A DNA stretch of 42,187 nt from an uncultured Bacteroidales bacterium (GTDB lineage Bacteria > Bacteroidota > Bacteroidia > Bacteroidales > UBA932). The position numbers were made by a program, and so were the translations under genes. The DNA lies in contig ONCE01000018.1 of the NCBI GenBank assembly GCA_900316245.1, positions 1-42,187 on the forward strand. Direction: 5' to 3'. The notes beneath the pieces were generated by a model. That model had not been told where the DNA came from and made no database searches. It saw only the letters and a list, made by a program, of their open reading frames with translations. Each line of letters opens with the position of its first letter. The first letter of the stretch is position 1. Below are positions 32,952 through 40,688 of this stretch, one piece after another.

Positions 32952-33398
32952 ATGCTAAAGATTGGAGACAAGATGCCCGCCTTTGAGGTGGTGGATCAGG
33001 ACGGAAAGACCGTCAAGTCCGAGGACTTCATAGGAAAGGGCCGAAAAACCATCATCTACTTCTACCCCAAAGATAATACGTCGGGTTGCACGGCCGAAGC
33101 CTGCAGTTTCCGGGACAACTACGCGGAGCTCACGGCCCAGGGCTACAACGTAGTAGGAGTAAGCAAAGACAGTGTGAAATCGCACGCCGGCTTCCGGGCC
33201 AAGTACGAACTCCCCTTCCGCCTCCTCTCCGACCCTTCCACAGAAATGCTACAAGCCTTCGGAGCCTGGGGCGAGAAGAAGATGTATGGAAAAACCACCC
33301 TGGGAACGCTCAGGCGCACCTTTATCTTTGACGAGAATGGCAAGCTGGAACGCATCATCGAAAAGGTAGACACCAAAAACGCCGCCGCCCAGATATGA
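32952..33398 (+). CDS. bcp: Peroxiredoxin of the Bcp/PrxQ type
   Basis: A 148-aa thiol peroxidase. The peroxidatic Cys is in DNTSGCT (Cys46) and the resolving Cys five residues on (Cys51), the alpha2-type two-Cys pattern of Bcp. PKDNTSGC and TLRRTFIF are family motifs. It reduces hydrogen and organic peroxides with thioredoxin. It overlaps gph by 4 bp (ATGA), so the two are translated together. Confidence 0.92.
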   Translation: MLKIGDKMPAFEVVDQDGKTVKSEDFIGKGRKTIIYFYPKDNTSGCTAEACSFRDNYAELTAQGYNVVGVSKDSVKSHAGFRAKYELPFRLLSDPSTEMLQAFGAWGEKKMYGKTTLGTLRRTFIFDENGKLERIIEKVDTKNAAAQI

Positions 33399-34102
33399 TC
33401 AAGCTCATCCTCTTTGACCTGGACGGTACCCTCATAGACTCCCTGGAAGATCTGGCCGAAGCCGTAAACCACGCCCTGGGACTCCGGGGCCTGCCTCTTC
33501 ATTCAGTCGCCGAATACCGCCGCATGGTAGGTCACGGTGTCCGGAACCTCGTGAAACAAGCCCTGGAGACCAGTATCTGTCATACCGAGCGAAGCCCCTT
33601 CTGTCATACCGAGCGAAGCGAGCGTATCTCCTCAGACCAGGTCTCCGACGCCTTAATCGACTCCGCCCTCTCAGACTTCAAAGCCTACTACCAGGCCCAC
33701 ATAGACGTACACACCCGGCCGTACCCCGGCATCCCCGAACTCCTTACCGACCTTCAGGCCCACGGCATCCAGCTGGCCGTCGCCTCCAACAAGTTCCAAG
33801 AAGGAACGGAATACCTCATTCAGCGGTTCTTCCCGGGAATTCGGTTTGTCGCCATCCTGGGGAACCGCCCCGGCGCCCCTCTGAAACCAGACCCGGAGAT
33901 AGTACAGGAAGTATTAAGAAAGGCCAAAGTCCAACCGGCCGATGCCCTCCTGGTCGGAGACTCCCCCACCGATATGAAAACCGCCGCCAACGGAGGAATC
34001 GAATCCATAGCCGTCACCTGGGGCTACAGGACGGCCGAAGAACTCGCCGGCCACCATCAGGTAAACAATGTTGAAGAACTCCGGAACCAGCTCCTGAAAT
34101 AA
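33395..34102 (+). CDS. gph: HAD-family phosphatase, phosphoglycolate phosphatase-like
   Basis: A 235-aa HAD hydrolase with motif I LFDLDGTLIDS (Asp8, Asp10), motif II VASNK, and motifs III/IV (KPDPEIVQ, LVGDSPTDM). The cap domain type matches Gph, which clears 2-phosphoglycolate from DNA 3' ends. Residues about 62-80 (CHTERSPFCHTERSERIS) are a translated GTCAT-type repeat (33577-33632) in the cap domain linker. The reading frame is intact. Element B follows the stop. Confidence 0.87.
   Translation: MIKLILFDLDGTLIDSLEDLAEAVNHALGLRGLPLHSVAEYRRMVGHGVRNLVKQALETSICHTERSPFCHTERSERISSDQVSDALIDSALSDFKAYYQAHIDVHTRPYPGIPELLTDLQAHGIQLAVASNKFQEGTEYLIQRFFPGIRFVAILGNRPGAPLKPDPEIVQEVLRKAKVQPADALLVGDSPTDMKTAANGGIESIAVTWGYRTAEELAGHHQVNNVEELRNQLLK
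33577..33632. repeat. GTCATACCGAGC repeat, one and a half copies, inside gph
   Basis: GTCATACCGAGCGAAGC occurs at 33579 and again at 33603, the second running on into GAGCGTATCTCC. It is in frame, giving the repeated peptide CHTERS. This family is related to the copy at 23591-23624. Confidence 0.85.
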
Positions 34103-34103
34103 A

Positions 34104-34211
34104 CGTGAAATAGAACCACAAAATTTACAGCGACTTACACGAATCTTCCTCCGCATTTTACGGAGGAGGATTTGTTTAAGCCGCTCTGTACTAGTCACTT
34201 CCATTTCACGG
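34104..34211. repeat. 108-bp palindromic element, copy B
   Basis: It follows the gph stop by 1 bp. Ends are CGTGAAAT (34104-34111) and ATTTCACG (34203-34210). The central hairpin is TCCTCCG (34147-34153) with CGGAGGA (34161-34167). It has exactly the same length and symmetry as copy A (21413-21520). Confidence 0.8.
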
Positions 34212-34212
34212 A

Positions 34213-34781
34213 TAGAATGTGAGAGAAGATAATAACGGGCACCGCCGCCTCGGTAACGAGGCTCGGCGGCTACAGACTCCGTCTGTTGCCCGCTGTGAGG
34301 GAAAGGTTGGGGAACGGAAGGCACCGCAGCCGGAGTATACGACATCCGGCTGCTACGGAACAACCCCTGCACGGGCTCCATTAAAGGGCCCATGCAGGGG
34401 TTGCCCGTTGCCCACTTCAGGCAGAGAAAAAAAGAAAGAAGGGATGGGGGCCTCCCGGGGCCCCATCCCTTCTCTGGGGTCTTCCTTCTTGGGCCGTAGG
34501 CCCGGCACCCGACCCCCGAATAAATGTGTGCCAACCTTTGAACCTAAGGGCATGTGATATTCGCTGCCATTGGCAACTCTGTTGGGGTGTAGGTTAAAGA
34601 AAGGGCGCGGCGTTTGCCCACAGGCAAACGAGGCGTAACCGCTGGCATAGGCTCTTGCACCGCACCCAAAGCTACTCTGGGCGTTGCACTGTCTCTCGCG
34701 CTTCTTCTGACTTAACGGCCAGGTGAGTTAGACGTGCCGGACGGGAGATCCCGGGTCAAGCCCGGGATGAAGGGTAAGGGT
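34213..34781. other. Hairpin-dense intergenic region without a supported gene
   Basis: About 570 bp between gph and purT. It holds at least five strong structures. (1) A three-way fold: CGGGCA/TGCCCG (34236-34241, 34287-34292) enclosing an 11-bp arm capped by a GTAA tetraloop (34242-34269) and a 5-bp arm (34273-34285). (2) GCAGCCGGA/TCCGGCTGC (34326-34353). (3) AACCCCTGCA/TGCAGGGGTT (34362-34402). (4) GAAGGGATGGGG/CCCCATCCCTTC (34438-34472). (5) CGTTTGCC/GGCAAACG (34611-34630). The minus strand is open from about 34709 to 34353 but has no ATG until 34553 and matches no family I know. A plus-strand structured RNA or a nest of repeat elements are the two options; I cannot decide. Confidence 0.6.
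34747..34769. repeat. Palindromic repeat (ATCCCGGG family) after purT
   Basis: ATCCCGGG (34748-34755), five bases, CCCGGGAT (34761-34768), 13 bp past the purT stop. It is likely to work as the purT terminator as well. Confidence 0.75.
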
Positions 34782-35966
34782 CTAGTAGACTTTCACTTTC
34801 AGTTTGGCGTAGGCTCTTTCGACTTTAGCCAGGGCCTTTTCGACGGATTCGTCGCGGGCCAGGAGGACGCCCATACGGCGGTGGCCCTTGATGAAGGGCT
34901 TGCCAAAGAGGCGGATCTGGACATTAGGTTCGGCCAGAACCTCTTCCAGGTTCTCGAACTCCACCATATTGGTGTCTCCTTCCACCACAATGGCCTTGGA
35001 AGCCGACGGGCCGAAGAAATTCACCGACGGGATGGGAAGCCCCAGCACGGCACGGGCGTGGAGGGCAAACTCGGAAAGATCCTGGGAAATCATCGTAACC
35101 ATACCGGTATCGTGCGGGCGGGGTGAGACCTCGCTAAAGAGGACATCGTCCCCGCAGATGAACATCTCCACGCCAAAAATACCATAGCCACCCAGGGCGT
35201 CGGTAATCTTCTTGGCAATATCCTGCGCCTGGGCCAGGGCCTTGTCACTCATAGGCTGGGCCTGCCAGGATTCGCGGTAGTCGCCATCTACCTGATGATG
35301 GCCGATGGGATTGAGGAACGTAGTGCCCCCGGCATGACGGACGGTGAGGAGGGTAATCTCGTAATCGAACTTCACAAAACCTTCCACAATGACCTCACCG
35401 GCACCGGCGCGGCCGCCTTCCTGGGCAATGGCCCAGCATTTATCGGCATCGGCCGGGGTCTTGCAGACGCTCTGTCCGTGACCGGAAGAACTCATAATGG
35501 GCTTCACCACGCAGGGCGTGCCCACGGCGGCGATGGCGGCTTCAAATTCGGCCCGGGTTGCCGCGAAGCGGTAGTTGGAAGTGGGAAGGCCCAGCTTCTC
35601 GTGCGCCAGCTGGCGGATGCCCTTGCGGTTCATAGTGAGGAACGTGGCGTTGGCCGTGGGGATCACGTTGTAGCCTTCCTTCTCCAGCTCCACCAGCGTG
35701 GGGGTGGCGATGGCTTCCACCTCGGGGATGATGAGGTCCGGCTTTTCCGTCTCTATGATTTCACGGAGTTTGGCTCCGTCCAGCATAGACAGCACGTAGC
35801 TGCGATGAGCTACCTGCATAGCCGGCGCGTTTTCGTAGCGGTCCAGCGCAATCACTTCTACGCCATAACGCTGCAATTCCAGGGCAACCTCTTTGCCCAA
35901 TTCTCCCGAGCCGCACAGCAAGGCTTTCTTGGCAACCTTGGTGAGCGGAGTTCCGATTTTTACCAT
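34782..35966 (-). CDS. purT: Formate-dependent phosphoribosylglycinamide formyltransferase
   Basis: A 394-aa ATP-grasp enzyme that makes formyl-GAR from GAR, formate and ATP in purine synthesis without folate. Domain order is as in E. coli PurT (392 aa): pre-ATP-grasp domain ([15 protein letters not shown]), ATP-grasp with SSSGHGQS and the metal ligands in [12 protein letters not shown], and a C-terminal lid ([14 protein letters not shown]). It lies 14 bp downstream of the WbpM-like gene, so it may share that transcript. Confidence 0.95.
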   Translation of the reverse strand: MVKIGTPLTKVAKKALLCGSGELGKEVALELQRYGVEVIALDRYENAPAMQVAHRSYVLSMLDGAKLREIIETEKPDLIIPEVEAIATPTLVELEKEGYNVIPTANATFLTMNRKGIRQLAHEKLGLPTSNYRFAATRAEFEAAIAAVGTPCVVKPIMSSSGHGQSVCKTPADADKCWAIAQEGGRAGAGEVIVEGFVKFDYEITLLTVRHAGGTTFLNPIGHHQVDGDYRESWQAQPMSDKALAQAQDIAKKITDALGGYGIFGVEMFICGDDVLFSEVSPRPHDTGMVTMISQDLSEFALHARAVLGLPIPSVNFFGPSASKAIVVEGDTNMVEFENLEEVLAEPNVQIRLFGKPFIKGHRRMGVLLARDESVEKALAKVERAYAKLKVKVY

Positions 35967-35980
35967 AAGTTCGTTAAGAT

Positions 35981-37996
35981 TTATTTGTCAATAACCCGAC
36001 TGGCAAGCTCTGCATCCAGCTTTTCGTAGACGGAGTTGTTGGATTTGTACTCGGGGACCATCTCCTTCATCTTTCGGACGGTCTCCATATTGTCGTACTG
36101 TTTGGCAGTTTCGAACAGATCTTCAATCTCCTTGTTCACCTCATCGTAGTCGTACTCCCGCACCTGGGCAATACGGATCTTCTCGTGGAACGTGGGCTTG
36201 GTGCCTTCCATCTCATTGAGAACCTCTTCATAGAGCTTCTCTCCCTCACGGAGACCGGTGTACTCAATCTTTACATTCTTGGCACCGGAGAGGGCAATCA
36301 TACGCTTGGCAAGGTCTGCGATCTTAACGGGAGCCCCCATATCAAAGACAAAGATTTCACCGCCATTGCCCTTGGTACCGGCTTCCAGCACCAGCTTGCA
36401 GGCCTCAGGGATGAGCATAAAGAAACGAACGATATTCTCATCCGTCACCGTCACGGGACCGCCTCTCTTAATCTGCTCACGGAACAGCGGAATTACGGAA
36501 CCGTTGGAGCCCAGCACATTACCAAAACGCGTGGTCACAAACTGGGTATATTCCGGATAGTCCTTGCTTCCCTTGCCTGACACCTTGGACTTACGATTCT
36601 CCAGGGCCTCCAGCTTGAGCTTGCGGTCCAGACTCTGAACATAAATCTCGCAGATACGCTTGCTGCAGCCCATCACATTGGTGGGATTCACAGCCTTGTC
36701 GGTGGAGATCATCACAAACTTCTTCACCCCGCAGGCAACGCTGAGGTCGGCAATAATCTTGGTACCCCAGATGTTATTGAGAACCGCCTCGGAAGGGTTG
36801 TCCTCCATCATAGGCACGTGCTTATAAGCAGCGGCGTGGAACACATACTCAGGCTTGAACTCTTTGAAGATATGCTCCATCCGCGTACGGCGGTCAATGC
36901 TGCACACCACCACCTCGCTGGGCACATCGGGGAAATCCTTGGCCATCATAAGGCGAATGTCGTGCTGCGGAGTTTCGGCCTGGTCTATGAGCATCATCTT
37001 GGCGGGCTTGAACTGGGCCACCTGGCGCACAATCTCGGAGCCTATTGAACCGGCGGCGCCCGTAATGAGCACCCTCTTACCGGTGAGCTGCTCACCCACG
37101 GACTTCATATCCACGCGAATCTCCTGACGCGGCAGGAGGTCTTCTACGCTCACTTCCTTCATATGGATATGCTCGGCCTCACTCTCCAGAATCTCTCCCT
37201 GGCGGATGGTTGCTTCCTCCGCATCGTGGGCCATGAAAATCTTACAGCCGGCGCTGATGAACACATCCTGAATCTTCTGGTTGCGGCGGAACTCCTCCAC
37301 GCGCATAGGACTCACCAGCAAGCCTTCGATATGCTCCCTTTTGATGATGGTTTCAAAATCGTCGTCAATGCCGTAGACTTTCACACCCATCAGACGCATG
37401 CCCTTGAGCTTTCCGGAATGGGAGATGAAGCCCTTGAGCTTAAACTGCTCCGGCTTCTGCATACGGATGTACTTGGCAATGCCCACGCCACCGGTCATAG
37501 CGCCGTAGATGAGCACGTTTACGGCCTTGGAGCTGGTATTGGCCACATCGAAGAGCACCTTCACAATAATACGAAGGCCCCACATGCAAGCCGTAGCCAG
37601 CAGGAACGTGACAACGGTCTTGATGGGCGAGATGGCACTGATCAGTTCAATCCCCTGCCAACTGCCTACCAGCGTCACCGCCATAGCCAGCGCCAAAGAG
37701 AGCGTATTGGCATAGGTAAGTTTGAGCAGGTCCACAAAACTGGAATAGCGCAGCACGCCGGAATAAGTACGGAAAATGCGGGCGCCAATAAAACTGATAC
37801 CCGCATAGATAAAGGCCGAAATAAATACGGCCTCATGATGTTCGTAAGTTATCTGCGAATTGCTGCTGACCCAGTAGGTTAAAACCGCACAGCCAAAGAC
37901 GATGGCTGCATCTGCCAACATAATGACCCAGTACGGCAACACACGCTTGCTGAAGTACCAGTTGGACAGCTTTTTAATAATATCTCCGCTTTGCAT
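35981..37996 (-). CDS. Membrane-bound nucleotide-sugar 4,6-dehydratase/epimerase (WbpM/CapD-like)
   Basis: A 671-aa inner-membrane protein. Four or so N-terminal helices are followed by a degenerate Rossmann region. The active SDR domain then follows: NAD-binding GAAGSIGSE, the [16 protein letters not shown] stretch with the catalytic Lys and Met in place of Tyr (the SMK triad of WbpM), and [11 protein letters not shown] near the end. Such enzymes make UDP-4-keto-6-deoxy-GlcNAc for surface polysaccharides. ATG 37996 fits better than the TTG at 38008. It is 28 bases after a TATCTTTG box. No other capsule genes are in the window. Confidence 0.9.
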   Translation of the reverse strand: MQSGDIIKKLSNWYFSKRVLPYWVIMLADAAIVFGCAVLTYWVSSNSQITYEHHEAVFISAFIYAGISFIGARIFRTYSGVLRYSSFVDLLKLTYANTLSLALAMAVTLVGSWQGIELISAISPIKTVVTFLLATACMWGLRIIVKVLFDVANTSSKAVNVLIYGAMTGGVGIAKYIRMQKPEQFKLKGFISHSGKLKGMRLMGVKVYGIDDDFETIIKREHIEGLLVSPMRVEEFRRNQKIQDVFISAGCKIFMAHDAEEATIRQGEILESEAEHIHMKEVSVEDLLPRQEIRVDMKSVGEQLTGKRVLITGAAGSIGSEIVRQVAQFKPAKMMLIDQAETPQHDIRLMMAKDFPDVPSEVVVCSIDRRTRMEHIFKEFKPEYVFHAAAYKHVPMMEDNPSEAVLNNIWGTKIIADLSVACGVKKFVMISTDKAVNPTNVMGCSKRICEIYVQSLDRKLKLEALENRKSKVSGKGSKDYPEYTQFVTTRFGNVLGSNGSVIPLFREQIKRGGPVTVTDENIVRFFMLIPEACKLVLEAGTKGNGGEIFVFDMGAPVKIADLAKRMIALSGAKNVKIEYTGLREGEKLYEEVLNEMEGTKPTFHEKIRIAQVREYDYDEVNKEIEDLFETAKQYDNMETVRKMKEMVPEYKSNNSVYEKLDAELASRVIDK

Positions 37997-38024
37997 CAAA
38001 ACAGCCAATAATAGGGTTGGAATA

Positions 38025-38032
38025 CAAAGATA
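38025..38032 (-). promoter_or_regulatory. -7 promoter box for the WbpM-like gene
   Basis: The minus strand reads TATCTTTG, ending 28 bases before the ATG at 37996. Confidence 0.55.
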
Positions 38033-38075
38033 GCGAAAGTATTTTGATTTTCCTGCAAGTTGGGAAGGAATCCGT

Positions 38076-38420
38076 CTATTTGAAAACCTCTATGTGAATA
38101 CTTAGTTTCTCCGCACTGACGGTGTAAGAGCCAGGAACCGTAAAGTCAAAGACCGCATGGTCCCCCTCCGGATTGGGTTGTATGTCTCCCGGAGTCACCC
38201 TAATCAATTCAGGCCGATACAAACCCTCGCCGTTACGATAGGTAGCATACATCTTTGCATGACCATTCTTCAAATAGAGATCCCAGTCACTAATCTCCAG
38301 CGTTCCTTCCGGACCTTCGACATCCAGCGGATTCAGCTGGTCCCTGATGTCCTCCTTTCCGCAAGACACCGACAAGCCACATAATACAACTACCGCAAGT
38401 GCAAGAAACAGTTTTTTCAT
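38076..38420 (-). CDS. Small lipoprotein of unknown function
   Basis: A 114-aa lipoprotein with a signal peptide and lipobox (CGLSVSC, Cys20). A compact beta-rich domain follows (TLEISDWDLYLKNG, AVFDFTVPGSYTVSAEKLSI). I do not recognise the family. ATG 38420 is chosen because it begins the signal peptide and lies 21 bases after TATCTTTG at 38449-38442. The frame upstream of it runs through the end of the GNAT gene and a repeat. It is probably periplasm-facing and monocistronic. Confidence 0.72.
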   Translation of the reverse strand: MKKLFLALAVVVLCGLSVSCGKEDIRDQLNPLDVEGPEGTLEISDWDLYLKNGHAKMYATYRNGEGLYRPELIRVTPGDIQPNPEGDHAVFDFTVPGSYTVSAEKLSIHIEVFK

Positions 38421-38441
38421 TTCATTCGTTTTATTGTTACG

Positions 38442-38449
38442 CAAAGATA
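38442..38449 (-). promoter_or_regulatory. -7 promoter box for the small lipoprotein
   Basis: TATCTTTG on the minus strand, 21 bases before the ATG at 38420 and just past the GNAT stop. Confidence 0.55.
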
Positions 38450-38457
38450 CGAAAAAA

Positions 38458-38916
38458 CTAGACTCGTACTCCCTCATCCCGGGCTTGACCTGGGATCTCC
38501 ATCCTGTATGCGTTTGTTTCTCTTTTTTGAAATCCTAATGATTGATAGAGCTTGTTCGCGGCTTCCCTTTCCGGCCTTGATGTAAGCTGTAAGTTAATCG
38601 GAGCCAGCGTCTTTGCATACTCAATAACGTGCTGCATCAACTGCTTCCCCAAATGCTTTCCCCTATAGCCCGATGCCACCACAACATCCTCAATCGATGC
38701 CTTCCTCCCCGTTGGCGACTCAAACACACAAAGCGAAGCACACCCAATGATATGCTCCCCATCCATCACCGCAAAGAAGTGAGTCCCCGGCGCCTCAACC
38801 GTCCTTCTTACCATCTCCTCCGTCACTTTGATCGTCGGATCCAACTCCTCCATCAAGGCTATCACCTCCTGCACCTGAGCGTCCGTAAGTGAATTTAGCT
38901 CAATAATCTTACTCAT
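38458..38916 (-). CDS. GNAT-family N-acetyltransferase
   Basis: A 152-aa acetyl-CoA-dependent acetyltransferase. The signature is VVASGYRGKHLGKQLMQHVIEYAK (motif A with RGKHLG binding the pyrophosphate of acetyl-CoA), then the C-terminal NKLYQSLGF. The substrate is unknown. Its last residues (about EIPGQARDEGVRV) are encoded by a palindromic repeat (38472-38500), so the C-terminus has been replaced or extended. The start overlaps the HA-like ORF by 8 bp. Confidence 0.87.
   Translation of the reverse strand: MSKIIELNSLTDAQVQEVIALMEELDPTIKVTEEMVRRTVEAPGTHFFAVMDGEHIIGCASLCVFESPTGRKASIEDVVVASGYRGKHLGKQLMQHVIEYAKTLAPINLQLTSRPEREAANKLYQSLGFQKRETNAYRMEIPGQARDEGVRV
38472..38500. repeat. Palindromic repeat (ATCCCGGG family) at the GNAT 3' end
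   Basis: ATCCCGGG (38476-38483), five bases, CCTGGGAT (38489-38496), one mismatch in the stem. It is read in frame as the C-terminal residues of the acetyltransferase. Confidence 0.75.
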
Positions 38917-39055
38917 ATTGATTCACATGCCTATGCTTCCACCAGTTCCTCATATCCCTTTCCTCCAGAACATACTTCGAAGGCCGGCGATGATTAGTTT
39001 CTATGAAGTCAATCGCTTCCTGCCACTTATTCATCCTCAGTTCGTCATGTGTCAT
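38909..39055 (-). CDS. Short helicase-associated (HA)-domain-like protein or fragment
   Basis: A 48-codon frame starting at ATG 39055 and ending 8 bp inside the GNAT gene. The peptide has a Trp-rich helical pattern (MNKWQEAIDFIETNHRRPSK, then ERDMRNWWKH) like the HA repeat that Bacteroidetes carry in DNA-associated proteins. The same frame is open upstream, with no stop, up to the TAA of the gene at 39224, 56 codons earlier. It is therefore either a small gene with an earlier non-ATG start, or the separated C-terminus of that gene. It is too short to be listed by length alone. Confidence 0.55.
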   Translation of the reverse strand: MTHDELRMNKWQEAIDFIETNHRRPSKYVLEERDMRNWWKHRHVNQYE

Positions 39056-39223
39056 AGAGCCCTCTATATACTGAAAATCATAGAAATTGCCGCCTCCGTT
39101 TATAACTTCCTCAATGCTATTACTACTAATCTTGATTAAGCTAGAACCTCTGCACTGCCCAAAAACATATTGGCATTTTCCCTTAATTTGCCGTATCTTA
39201 CATCCTGTTATATTTCTATTTAC

Positions 39224-39727
39224 TTATAATAAAACATTATTCTCTTCATTCCATAAGTCATTAATCTTAGCAACAAGATCCCCCTGACAAAGCTGTGATA
39301 TATCTATCTCTTTATGTATTGTTAGCAATCTAATAGACAATAATTGGGGCCCTGCCTTTGGCCATGCAATTAGATTATATTTACTATCCGTCACTGGTGT
39401 ACTAATGTCTCGATCAAATGAATAAAACCCTCTCATCGCCATTGATTTAAAAGAGTGGATGTACCATTCTCTTTGGAATTGGGACATCTCATTATTACCT
39501 CCATAATTTGCAGGAAATTTCTTCTTCAAAAATACCTCATTCAATTCAACATCTTCAGCTTTGTACAAAACCGGAGCGCTCTTCAAGGCATCCCATATAT
39601 CATATAAGTTTTCTTGTACTGCAGCCGGTAAATCATCCCCTGCTGATGACACATGTATATAAAACTTCCCTATTCTAATTGCCCAATCAACGTCACGTGT
39701 TCGCATCCAAATATTAGTCCTCTTCAT
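39224..39727 (-). CDS. Partner protein of the deaminase-fold gene (candidate immunity protein), unknown family
   Basis: A 167-aa cytosolic protein I do not recognise. It is rich in aromatics (RDVDWAIRIGKFYIHVSS, REWYIHSF, RGFYSFDRD) and looks alpha/beta. Its ATG lies 14 bp inside the 3' end of the deaminase-fold gene, so the two are co-translated. That order, enzyme first and a small unrelated partner next, is what toxin-immunity pairs show. After its TAA the frame stays open for 104 codons into an HA-like segment (38909). AT content is much higher than in the core genes, which suggests transfer. Confidence 0.7.
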   Translation of the reverse strand: MKRTNIWMRTRDVDWAIRIGKFYIHVSSAGDDLPAAVQENLYDIWDALKSAPVLYKAEDVELNEVFLKKKFPANYGGNNEMSQFQREWYIHSFKSMAMRGFYSFDRDISTPVTDSKYNLIAWPKAGPQLLSIRLLTIHKEIDISQLCQGDLVAKINDLWNEENNVLL

Positions 39728-40283
39728 AGTCTAATTGTTGAAACAAAGTCTTGCAATTATCACAGTAATCCACAACTTCCCCAGTCTTTGGCCTAATTGC
39801 CACACTGAACTTGATATCATCAATACTTGCGTCTTGGTCCAACAGCATACGATTCGCCACATTCTGCTCCGCGCAATAGCCAATAGGATGTCTAACTCCT
39901 GCCCTAAAACTTCCTATGGTTCCAAGACGACTAATAATTTCGTCATAAAGCACCTTATGTTGATATGGTTTTTGCTCTTTATGATACCAAGCTTTGAAAA
40001 ACGGCTTTCTTTTAGGGAAATCTTCTAATACTATCTGCCTTCTTTTTTTCCCTGAATAATCAGAATAGACCGTATTTCGTCCATCTTCACCACAAGACGC
40101 GACAACATACGCATCAGATAATCCATGAATCCTTATCACCGCATTGGAGCGCGTTGAAGTGGCATTCAATTTCTTATGATATAGTCCTTTGACACGCTGA
40201 AACTCAGTTGAATAAAGCACATGATCCTCCATAGCGGACATTGCATACTCAATAACAGTTGTATTCAAATCCTCAAATGTCAT
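39714..40283 (-). CDS. Predicted deaminase-fold protein (CAE ... CxxC), candidate toxin or defence effector
   Basis: An alpha/beta protein of 189 aa (193 from the upstream GTG at 40295). The C-terminal part has the zinc-site pattern of the cytidine deaminase-like superfamily: IGYCAEQNVANRML (Cys141-Ala-Glu143, counted from the GTG start) on a helix, then a strand, FSVAIRPKTGEVV, and YCDNCKTLF (Cys178, Cys181) in place of the usual PCxxC. There is no signal peptide. ATG 40283 is preceded by GGAG at 7-10 bases; GTG 40295 is the alternative start. The downstream gene overlaps by 14 bp, and a tyrosine recombinase is next upstream. The fold call rests on motifs seen by eye, so the substrate (base, nucleotide or nucleic acid) is unknown. 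Confidence 0.68.
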   Translation of the reverse strand: MTFEDLNTTVIEYAMSAMEDHVLYSTEFQRVKGLYHKKLNATSTRSNAVIRIHGLSDAYVVASCGEDGRNTVYSDYSGKKRRQIVLEDFPKRKPFFKAWYHKEQKPYQHKVLYDEIISRLGTIGSFRAGVRHPIGYCAEQNVANRMLLDQDASIDDIKFSVAIRPKTGEVVDYCDNCKTLFQQLDYEED

Positions 40284-40295
40284 TTGCTTCTCCAC

Positions 40296-40688
40296 TTTTT
40301 TAAAATAACAAAAAAAACTCCTTAAGCATCAATCACCTCCTATATGTTTCGGTTCAACCGGCACGACAATTGACGAGAAAAAAGCCCTCACATAATCCTA
40401 AATACGTAAACCTTCTTCTATGACTTATAGATAAAAACCACATTAACTCTCTACAATAGGCCAAGAAGTCTTAACTAAAAAAGGCTAACTTCCTAAGACC
40501 TTCTTTCCAAACTTCAGGGCAATCCTTATCAAATACACCTCACCTCTACCTCCTGCCAAATCATCTCATACAACCCTAAAGTCCTATAGGAAAAGGCAAA
40601 GACGTCGACATACTCAAGTTCCACCATAGCATCCGCTAACAGAGCAAACACTTTTGTAAAAGTAAGCAATCCCTACGACAAACACAAA
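40296..40688. other. AT-rich intergenic region between the integrase and the deaminase cassette
   Basis: About 390 bp with no supported gene. On the minus strand a short open frame (40651-40529, GTG start, ATG at 40627) gives a protein-like peptide of about 40 codons ending VEVRCI, possibly a gene remnant. A short inverted repeat, CGGTTCAACCG, lies at 40350-40360. No standard -7 box is seen before the deaminase gene. Confidence 0.45.

Noticed and set aside
34353-34709. Open minus-strand frame across the hairpin-rich region
   Set aside because: There is no start codon until 34553, the sequence is dominated by hairpin stems, and no family is recognised; more likely a by-product of GC-rich structured DNA.
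40529-40651. Short minus-strand frame between the integrase and the deaminase gene
   Set aside because: It is protein-like but only about 40 codons, with no promoter or recognisable domain; at most a gene remnant.
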